Assembly: GCA_045531685.1 (NCBI GenBank)
Contig: JAZSEL010000046.1
Span: 1-11,680 of the forward strand
DNA length: 11,680 bases
Reading direction: 5' to 3'
Origin: RGIG8767 sp045531685
GTDB lineage: Bacteria; Bacillota; Clostridia; Lachnospirales; Lachnospiraceae
Shown one piece after another: positions 6,301-11,680 of this stretch. The translations under genes were made by a program, and so were the position numbers. Position 1 is the stretch's first letter. The number at the start of each line of letters is the position of its first letter. The notes under the pieces were generated by a model. It saw only the letters and a program-made list of their open reading frames with translations, was not told the origin of the DNA and searched no databases.

Positions 6301-9063
6301 ATGAAAAAATCGAATCAGAATAATCTGGATTTTGAAATGATTAATCTGGATGAGACTGCCGGCTGGAACCAATTAGAGATTGAAGAGGCATTGGCAGAAA
6401 AAACATATACAGAAGAAAACATGGTTTTTCAGGGAGAGATAACCATTAGCGAGGAAGAACTATATAGCATCGGACAGACAGAGCCAGTGGGAATTGCAGA
6501 AGAAGTAGGTTCTCTTGGTTCTGTGGAAGAGCTTATGGCTTATGCACAGGCAACCACGGCTGTGGAGTATGAGGCTTCTAAAGAGATTGAAGAAGACTAT
6601 GCAGAAGTCGAAGAATATGAAGAAGAGTATGCTGAAGCAGAGGAGTATGAAGACGTTACATACGCAGAACCATCTAAGGAACAGCTTGCTTTTGCACAGT
6701 TCTTAGATGAAAATCCGGTGGTGGTTAAGAAGAAATCATCAAAGAAATCTTCCGGAAAGAGCAGTTCATCGAAGAGCAGTAAAGTAAATAGTAGTTCTAA
6801 GAAAAGTGCAACTGCAAAGAGTAGTACTTCAAAAAATAGCAAAGCCGTAAAGAACAGTAGCTCTAAGAACGGAAACGCTAAAGGCAAAAAGAAACAGAGG
6901 GAATCCTTATGGGATAAAGCGGTAGCAGCATTCCATGAGATGACCGTATTGGATGGCGTAATTGCAGCAACAGGCGTGATTGTTCTTGCGGTGGCTATTG
7001 TTACCGTCAGCGTATTTTCATCAGCCAAAACGGCAGAGGCCCAGGTGGCAGCATTTGCACCCCTTGGTGAGGATATGGGTTATTTAGCGGATGCCGGAAA
7101 AGGAACCTTACTTGCCATGGCAGATTCTGACAGATGGGTTGCGGCGGTAGAAGAGGAATCCGAAGAAGAAACTCTCGATTTCGAATACGAAGAAAAGGAT
7201 TTGGAAGAGAGTAAGACAATTAATGTCAACATGAAGCTGACTTCTGTGCAGAAGGATTTGAAGATTAAGTTTGTCAATTATAAAACCGGTAAACTGATTT
7301 CCAATATTCCTTTTGAAGTTTCCATTACCGACTCGGCAAAGGTAACAAAGAATTACAAGGATGATGATAAAGACGGTATTATTTATCTTAAAGATGTGAC
7401 ACCGGGTAAAGCTTCCGTCACCATGATGGTATTAAGCGGGGAGGATGGATATGCATTTAACACAGCCCCTCAGACCATCAATATTAAGGATAAGATTGAG
7501 TATACCAAGATTGATGTGGCTGAAGAAGTAAAGACAGAAAGTGAAGTCAATGCGGCTGTGGAAGATACTGCACAGCAGGATACAGTAGTAGAAGCAGAAC
7601 TAAAGGATACAGTGGAATGGGTTGAATCCCATAAAGAGAAAGTGGATTCGGAAGTTTCATACGAAAAAGTAGATAAGAAGAATATTCCAAATCCGGCAGA
7701 TTCTGCAAAAGCATTTGTGAGAATGACGGCAGTGACAACGCCGTCGGTTGTAGATGAAGTTGTTGATGGTCAGACGAATAACAATGATCAGAGCAATAAT
7801 AACGATCAGAGCAATAACAACGACCAGAACAACAACGACCAGAATAATAACAACGATCAGAGCAATAATAACGACCAGAATAATAACAACGATCAGAACA
7901 ATAACAACGACCAGAACAACAGCGACCAGAATAATAACAACGACCAGAATAATAACAACAATCAGAACAATAACAATCAGAATGGAACCGGAGATGGAAC
8001 CGGTACAGGAACAGGAACCGGAGATGGAACCGGTACGGGAACAGGAACAGGTACAGGTACAGGAACTACAACGCCTCCGACTACAACAGTACCTCCAACG
8101 ACTACGGAGACACCGCCGACTACTACCGTGCCACCAACAACTACAACGACTCCGCCATCAAGCACAGAATCAGCAGAAGAAGCGGCTAAGAAAAATACAG
8201 TTTCCCTGCTTAAGGATAAAGAAGGTATTCAGATGTACCTGAAGAATTCAAAGGGTGATTATGTAGAAGCAAAATGGGCAGATTACTACAGTGATAAGGT
8301 AATCTTCTACAAGAAAGTAGAGACATCTAAGTATAAGTATACCGGTTGGCAGGAAATCGACGGAAAGACCTATTTCTTTACCAAGGACCATGAGATGGTA
8401 AAGGGCGAGCAGGTTATTCAGGGAGCTAAGTATACCTTTGGTACAGATGGTGCCTTAATGTCCGGTTCCGGAACATTGGGAATCGACGTATCCAAGTGGA
8501 ACGGAAACATTGATTGGAATGCGGTTAAAAATTCCGGTGTGTCTTATGTAATCATCCGTTGCGGTTACCGTGGTTCTACTACCGGTGCCATGATTGAAGA
8601 CCCTAAGTTTAAGACTAACATCCAAGGTGCATTGAATGCAGGCCTCAAAGTGGGTATCTACTTCTTCTCACAGGCCGTAAATGAAGTGGAAGCAGTAGAA
8701 GAAGCATCCATGACCATTGGATTGATTAAGAAATACAAAATCACATATCCTGTTTTCCTGGATGTAGAATCCAGCGGTGGCCGTGGTGACCATATTGACA
8801 AGGCCACCCGTACTAAGGTTATTAAGGCGTTCTGCGAAACCATGAAAAACAGTGGGTATAGAACCGGTGTGTATGCCAATAAGACATGGCTGAATTCTTA
8901 CATCAATGCAGGAGAACTCAGTTCTTACAAGATTTGGCTTGCCCAGTACAATACGGCACCAACCTATGCCGGTAAATTTGACATGTGGCAGTATTCCTCC
9001 AAGGGTCAGGTGGCAGGAATCAGTGGTTACACCGATATGAATTTAAGTTACATGGGATATTAA
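6301..9063 (+). CDS. Large membrane-anchored GH25 lysozyme (N-acetylmuramidase)
   Basis: A 920-residue protein that should cleave peptidoglycan between MurNAc and GlcNAc outside the cell. In order: an acidic cytoplasmic region (1-140) with a Glu/Tyr-rich patch near 97-122; a Lys/Ser-rich stretch (about 143-200); a membrane helix (about 217-240); a beta-type domain (about 304-405); a Glu/Val-rich segment; an Asn/Asp/Gln low-complexity run (about 491-561); Gly/Thr and Thr/Pro linkers (562-622); a short cell-wall-binding-like repeat (about 678-722, TGWQEIDGKTYFF); and the GH25 domain (727-920). Catalytic-site residues are in place: Asp729 in GIDVSKWNG, Asp821 and Glu823 in LDVES, and Asp912 in YTDMNLSY. 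There is no cleavable signal peptide, so it should stay tethered by the single helix, with the linkers reaching through the wall. It has its own promoter and terminator. Confidence 0.9.
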   Translation: MKKSNQNNLDFEMINLDETAGWNQLEIEEALAEKTYTEENMVFQGEITISEEELYSIGQTEPVGIAEEVGSLGSVEELMAYAQATTAVEYEASKEIEEDYAEVEEYEEEYAEAEEYEDVTYAEPSKEQLAFAQFLDENPVVVKKKSSKKSSGKSSSSKSSKVNSSSKKSATAKSSTSKNSKAVKNSSSKNGNAKGKKKQRESLWDKAVAAFHEMTVLDGVIAATGVIVLAVAIVTVSVFSSAKTAEAQVAAFAPLGEDMGYLADAGKGTLLAMADSDRWVAAVEEESEEETLDFEYEEKDLEESKTINVNMKLTSVQKDLKIKFVNYKTGKLISNIPFEVSITDSAKVTKNYKDDDKDGIIYLKDVTPGKASVTMMVLSGEDGYAFNTAPQTINIKDKIEYTKIDVAEEVKTESEVNAAVEDTAQQDTVVEAELKDTVEWVESHKEKVDSEVSYEKVDKKNIPNPADSAKAFVRMTAVTTPSVVDEVVDGQTNNNDQSNNNDQSNNNDQNNNDQNNNNDQSNNNDQNNNNDQNNNNDQNNSDQNNNNDQNNNNNQNNNNQNGTGDGTGTGTGTGDGTGTGTGTGTGTGTTTPPTTTVPPTTTETPPTTTVPPTTTTTPPSSTESAEEAAKKNTVSLLKDKEGIQMYLKNSKGDYVEAKWADYYSDKVIFYKKVETSKYKYTGWQEIDGKTYFFTKDHEMVKGEQVIQGAKYTFGTDGALMSGSGTLGIDVSKWNGNIDWNAVKNSGVSYVIIRCGYRGSTTGAMIEDPKFKTNIQGALNAGLKVGIYFFSQAVNEVEAVEEASMTIGLIKKYKITYPVFLDVESSGGRGDHIDKATRTKVIKAFCETMKNSGYRTGVYANKTWLNSYINAGELSSYKIWLAQYNTAPTYAGKFDMWQYSSKGQVAGISGYTDMNLSYMGY
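7771..8160 (+). repeat. Low-complexity coding repeats: Asn/Asp/Gln, then Gly/Thr, then Thr/Pro
   Basis: Bases 7771-7983 are built from 15-18 bp near-repeats of the AATAACAACGATCAG type and encode N(3-5)DQ units. Bases 7984-8067 repeat GGAACCGGTACA-like 6-mers (Gly-Thr), and 8068-8160 repeat ACTACAACAGTACCTCCA-like units (Thr-Thr-Pro-Pro). All are in frame with the lysozyme gene and form a flexible spacer between the anchor and the catalytic domain. Length differences between strains would be expected. Confidence 0.9.
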
Positions 9064-9092
9064 TTGCAAGAATCGCATAGAGTAAAATAAGT

Positions 9093-9131
9093 AAGCGTCT
9101 TCTAAAAAAATATGTTTAGAAGACGCTTTTT
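9093..9131 (+). terminator. Rho-independent terminator of the lysozyme gene
   Basis: A 14-bp perfect stem (AAGCGTCTTCTAAA at 9093-9106 with TTTAGAAGACGCTT at 9115-9128), an 8-nt loop and a run of five T at 9127-9131. It lies 30 bases after the lysozyme stop codon. Confidence 0.9.
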
Positions 9132-9136
9132 ACTCC

Positions 9137-9164
9137 TTGTCATTTTTACGGGAAATGATAAAAT
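9137..9164 (+). promoter_or_regulatory. SigA-type promoter of the hemerythrin gene
   Basis: TTGTCA (9137-9142), a 16-base spacer and TAAAAT (9159-9164), each one base off consensus. It starts six bases after the lysozyme terminator, giving a leader of about 40 bases to the ATG at 9210. The ribosome binding site before that ATG is weak (AAGAAGTGGG, or GGGG very close to the start). Confidence 0.6.
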
Positions 9165-9209
9165 AATAGTACCAGGGATGAATAGAACAAAAGAAGTGGG
9201 TATCGGGGT

Positions 9210-10046
9210 ATGTTTGATTTTAAGTTTGATTGGGCTCCGGATATGGAGACCGGGTATGGAGACATTGACACACAGCATAAGCAGTTATTTAAAATTGGAC
9301 GTGATCTGGAGCAGTTGTTACGCATCCAGTGCATTGGGGTAACGGACAAACAGCTTTTGGATATTGTGTGTGAGCTTCGTGATTATACGGGATATCATTT
9401 TTACGAAGAGGAGCGTATGATGCAGGAGATGAATTATTCCCGTATTTCTGCACATAAAAAGTTTCATAAGAAATGCTCCGATTATGTTATGAAGTTGGAT
9501 CTTCCAAAGATTAAGGCTGAGCCTATGAAGCATTTAAAGCTGATTAAGGACGAAGTACAGAGCTGGATCATGACCCATGTATTGAGTGAAGATAAGGCAA
9601 TGATTGCTGCTTATCAGGCGTATTTGCAGGGGGGGAAGGACGGAGAATCTAAGGAAGCTGACCATTTGGAAGAAATGTACGGCCGTTTCCTCAAAGAGTA
9701 TGATGTGGTTAAGCTTTATTTATATAAGAACCAGACTTGCAAGGGACATTTGGTGGCAGTGTTTAAGGAATCGGGCAAGGAGATGTGTCGTTTATCTGCA
9801 TTAGAGCGTAATATCCTCTTTGCGGATATTGCTAAGGCAGCCAAGGTTTTAAAGAAATGCTACAGTCCGGATGCTATCTGTTATATGGATATGGAAGATA
9901 TGGATGAAAAATTGGTATATCACATTATTCCAAAGTATAAAGAGGATGGCAATTTTGGCGTGCAGCAGATGATTGATTATGGTGCGGTATATGAGAATGC
10001 CCAGCGTTATGAAGCGATTTACGAAAAAATGAAAGATAAATTTTAA
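9210..10046 (+). CDS. Bacteriohemerythrin fused to a degenerate HIT-like domain
   Basis: A 278-residue cytoplasmic protein. Residues 1-140 form a hemerythrin domain that binds oxygen at a di-iron centre. All seven expected ligands are visible: His23 (DTQHKQ), His63 and Glu67 (YHFYEEE), His82 and His86 (HKKFH), His123 and Asp128 (THVLSED). Single-domain bacteriohemerythrins are about 135-140 residues, so half of this protein is extra. Residues about 163-250 (VVKLYLYKNQTCKGHLV through YHIIPKYKEDG) resemble, from memory, Clostridia HIT-family proteins in residue spacing and the PKYKDG-type ending. The HxHxHxx signature instead reads KLVYHII (234-240), keeping only the last His (238) and lacking the catalytic middle His. 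The second half may bind a nucleotide without cleaving it; that is inference. A role in oxygen sensing or scavenging suits an anaerobe. It is a single-gene unit with its own terminator. Confidence 0.85.
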   Translation: MFDFKFDWAPDMETGYGDIDTQHKQLFKIGRDLEQLLRIQCIGVTDKQLLDIVCELRDYTGYHFYEEERMMQEMNYSRISAHKKFHKKCSDYVMKLDLPKIKAEPMKHLKLIKDEVQSWIMTHVLSEDKAMIAAYQAYLQGGKDGESKEADHLEEMYGRFLKEYDVVKLYLYKNQTCKGHLVAVFKESGKEMCRLSALERNILFADIAKAAKVLKKCYSPDAICYMDMEDMDEKLVYHIIPKYKEDGNFGVQQMIDYGAVYENAQRYEAIYEKMKDKF

Positions 10047-10057
10047 AGTTGTATTTG

Positions 10058-10095
10058 AAGTTGTGCAAAGATTTCTTTGCACAACTTTTTGTTTT
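10058..10095 (+). terminator. Rho-independent terminator of the hemerythrin gene
   Basis: A 13-bp perfect stem (AAGTTGTGCAAAG at 10058-10070 with CTTTGCACAACTT at 10075-10087), a 4-nt loop and a T-rich tail, 11 bases after the stop codon. Confidence 0.92.
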
Positions 10096-10158
10096 TAGGG
10101 CAATAAAAGGGGACTGACTTGGGAGGCGAATTTTTTTAATAAGCCCTACATAGGGAGT

Positions 10159-10202
10159 TCAAGAATAAAAAGGTACACTTATTCTTGATTTTGTGGTAGA
10201 AT
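10159..10202 (+). promoter_or_regulatory. Putative rfbB promoter region with an inverted repeat
   Basis: TCAAGAATAA (10159-10168) and its exact complement TTATTCTTGA (10179-10188) are 10 bases apart. They are followed by an extended -10 element, TG-G-TAGAAT, at 10194-10202. There is no good -35, which extended -10 promoters can do without. The inverted repeat overlaps where the -35 would be, so a repressor or activator site is possible. Transcription would start near 10209, leaving a leader of about 95 bases to the ATG at 10303. Confidence 0.5.
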
Positions 10203-10302
10203 AAAAAGCAGTATGGATTTTTATGACCAATTGTACAAAAGATCTGTTTTTCGAAAAGAAACAGGTTTACAAAAATACTATTACAGCCCGGAGGGACAAG
10301 CT

Positions 10303-11388
10303 ATGAGAACTTATTTAGTAACCGGTGGTGCCGGATTTATCGGTTCCAACTACATTCACTACATGTTTAAAAAATACGACAACGAGATCCGTATTATCAA
10401 TGTGGATGCATTGACATATGCAGGTAACCTTGAGAACCTGAAAGATTTGGAGAATAGAGACAATTATACATTTGTAAAAGCGGATATCTGTGATAAAGAA
10501 GCCATCATGAAGATTTTTGAAGAAAATGACATTGACCGCGTGGTGCATTTTGCAGCAGAAAGCCATGTAGACAGAAGTATCAAGAATCCGGAAGTGTTTG
10601 TGCAGACCAATGTGCTTGGTACAGCCGTAATGCTTAACTGCGCAAAGGCAGCATGGGAGCTTCCTGACGGTACCTTTAAGGAAGGTAAGAGGTTCCTTCA
10701 TGTATCGACAGACGAAGTATATGGTTCTTTGCCGGACGATGATAATGCATTTTTCTATGAGACATCCCCATATGACCCACACAGCCCATATTCAGCAAGT
10801 AAAGCATCTTCTGATATGCTGGTTAAGGCATATATGGATACTTACAAATTCCCGGCGAACATTACCAATTGCTCCAACAATTATGGACCATACCAGTTCC
10901 CGGAAAAACTGATTCCGCTTATTATCAACAATGCATTACAGGGCAAGAAGCTTCCTGTATACGGCGATGGTAAGAATGTCCGCGACTGGTTGTATGTAGA
11001 AGACCATGCAAAGGCAATCGACATGGTACAGGAAAAAGGAAAACTTTTCGAGACCTATAATGTAGGTGGTCATAACGAAAAACAGAACATCGAGATTATC
11101 AATATCATTATTGAGACCTTGCAGGAAATGCTTCCTGACGGTGACCCAAGAAAAGAATTGGTTTCTAAAGACTTAATCACATACGTAGAAGACCGTAAGG
11201 GGCATGATAGAAGATATGCTATCGCTCCGGACAAAATCAAAGCAGACCTTGGCTGGTATCCGGAAACAATGTTCAAAGACGGTATCAAACTCACAATCAA
11301 ATGGTTCTTCGAAAACGAAGACTGGATGAAAAATGTAACCAGTGGTGATTACCAGAAATACTACGAAGATATGTATGCAGGTAAATAA
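10303..11388 (+). CDS. rfbB: dTDP-glucose 4,6-dehydratase
   Basis: A 361-residue short-chain dehydrogenase/reductase-family enzyme that converts dTDP-glucose to dTDP-4-keto-6-deoxyglucose with bound NAD, the second step of dTDP-rhamnose synthesis. Visible motifs are TGGAGFIGSNY near the N-terminus (NAD binding), HFAAESHVDRS, STDEVYG (catalytic Thr-Asp-Glu), YSASKASSD (catalytic Tyr and Lys), and KNVRDWLYVEDH. Its length is normal for RmlB. The ATG at 10303 is chosen because GGAGGG lies seven bases upstream and the protein then begins MRTYLVTGGAG, as the family does. An in-frame ATG at 10213 would add 30 residues with no family match and no clear ribosome binding site. rfbA follows on the same strand, which supports a dTDP-rhamnose role. 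Equivalent symbol: rmlB. Confidence 0.95.
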   Translation: MRTYLVTGGAGFIGSNYIHYMFKKYDNEIRIINVDALTYAGNLENLKDLENRDNYTFVKADICDKEAIMKIFEENDIDRVVHFAAESHVDRSIKNPEVFVQTNVLGTAVMLNCAKAAWELPDGTFKEGKRFLHVSTDEVYGSLPDDDNAFFYETSPYDPHSPYSASKASSDMLVKAYMDTYKFPANITNCSNNYGPYQFPEKLIPLIINNALQGKKLPVYGDGKNVRDWLYVEDHAKAIDMVQEKGKLFETYNVGGHNEKQNIEIINIIIETLQEMLPDGDPRKELVSKDLITYVEDRKGHDRRYAIAPDKIKADLGWYPETMFKDGIKLTIKWFFENEDWMKNVTSGDYQKYYEDMYAGK

Positions 11389-11416
11389 TAGTATTTATAG
11401 TTTGAAGAATATGTTA

Positions 11417-11555
11417 TGCGGAAAGGGAAATGTTGTGTTCTGTGCAGGCCTTCGTAAAACGTCGGTGCTTGGCGAGGTATTATCGAGCCTAGCATCCGTT
11501 ACGTTCTGCGGGGAGCGGGAGCGTGCCAAACAGAATATAACATTTCCCGTCCGCA
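11417..11555. repeat. 139-bp imperfect inverted repeat between rfbB and rfbA
   Basis: A 19-base arm at 11425-11443 (starting GGGAAATG) pairs along its full length with 11530-11548 (ending CATTTCCC), with two G-U pairs on the plus strand. TGCGGA (11417-11422) and TCCGCA (11550-11555) extend it by six pairs after a small internal loop. Inside, 11458-11473 pairs with 11487-11505 in a second, less perfect hairpin (AACG, CGG, TGCT and GGC segments). GC content is higher than the flanks. No T-run follows, so it is not a simple terminator. It could be a non-autonomous mobile element (MITE-like), a dispersed intergenic repeat or a structured RNA. I have a vague memory of similar sequences recurring in Lachnospiraceae intergenic regions, which I cannot verify here. 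Confidence 0.75.
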
Positions 11556-11571
11556 CAAGAGAGGACAAACA

Positions 11572-11680
11572 ATGAAAGGTATCATTTTAGCAGGCGGTTC
11601 GGGTACAAGATTGTATCCGCTTACAAAGGCCATTTCCAAACAGATTATGCCGGTTTACGATAAACCGATGATTTATTATC
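11572..11680 (+). CDS. rfbA: Glucose-1-phosphate thymidylyltransferase (3' end outside window)
   Basis: Only the first 36 codons are visible, but they are diagnostic: MKGIILAGGSGTRLYPLT, then SKQIMPVYDKPMIYY. The GGSGTRL loop binds the nucleotide, and Lys in the DKPM segment is part of the sugar-1-phosphate site of this family. The enzyme makes dTDP-glucose from dTTP and glucose-1-phosphate, the step before the rfbB product. The start is supported by AGAGAGGA six bases upstream. It lies 183 bases after rfbB, with the inverted-repeat element between them; whether it is transcribed from the rfbB promoter through that element is not clear. Equivalent symbol: rmlA. Confidence 0.95.
   Translation, partial: MKGIILAGGSGTRLYPLTKAISKQIMPVYDKPMIYY

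Noticed and set aside
7754..8242. Alternative frame rich in Ile/Thr/Arg, and the minus-strand Val/Gly frame at 7977-8165, inside the lysozyme repeats
   Set aside because: Both are by-products of low-complexity DNA in the lysozyme gene, whose own frame runs unbroken into the GH25 domain.
11417..11555. Complete insertion sequence
   Set aside because: There is no transposase reading frame and no evident target-site duplication; at most it is a non-autonomous element.
11342..11575. 77-codon frame across the rfbB-rfbA gap
   Set aside because: It starts inside rfbB, and its sequence is a translation of the inverted-repeat element. There is no ribosome binding site or recognisable domain.

Overview
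The window looks like chromosomal DNA from a low-to-moderate GC Gram-positive anaerobe of the class Clostridia, most likely Lachnospiraceae. The grounds are strong AGGAGG-type ribosome binding sites, hairpin-plus-T-run terminators, a very large membrane-anchored GH25 lysozyme with low-complexity linkers, a small zinc-ribbon protein of a type I associate with gut Lachnospiraceae, and a hemerythrin. The family assignment is inference from protein style; no rRNA or tRNA is present to confirm it. No phage, transposase, CRISPR array or tRNA was found.

Layout, left to right. (1) 1-1422 (+): the 3' part of a large secreted, membrane-anchored surface protein. It opens inside a perfect-period 96-bp (32-residue) tandem repeat and ends with a C-terminal membrane helix. 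(2) 1452-1525: two hairpins between convergent genes. (3) 1553-2428 (-): a class I SAM-dependent methyltransferase of the RlmI-like (COG1092-type) group. (4) 2429-2931: a 503-bp AT-rich gap with seven copies of an ATTAGGCAATA-like motif in both orientations. (5) 2932-3819 (+): a PfkB-family sugar-phosphate kinase. It shares an 18-bp-stem bidirectional terminator with (6) 3890-4924 (-): a membrane-anchored SGNH/GDSL hydrolase. (7) 5039-5425 and 5427-5762 (+): two tightly coupled four-helix DMT/SMR-like transporter subunits, read from a promoter region shared with the SGNH gene. (8) 5746-6003 (-): a small zinc-ribbon protein whose 3' end overlaps the second transporter gene by 17 bp. (9) 6301-9063 (+): a 920-residue GH25 lysozyme with its own strong promoter. 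(10) 9210-10046 (+): a bacteriohemerythrin fused to what looks like a HIT domain that has lost its catalytic histidine. (11) 10303-11388 (+) rfbB/rmlB and 11572 to the window end (+) rfbA/rmlA, for dTDP-sugar synthesis, separated by a 139-bp imperfect inverted repeat.

Much of the content concerns the cell envelope: surface protein, lysozyme, anchored esterase-like hydrolase, a possible lipid-linked-sugar flippase pair and dTDP-sugar synthesis. The genes are mostly separate transcription units with their own terminators. Only the transporter pair is clearly translationally coupled, and rmlB-rmlA probably belong together. The least ordinary items are the hemerythrin-HIT fusion, the motif array at 2582-2832 and the hairpin element between rmlB and rmlA.
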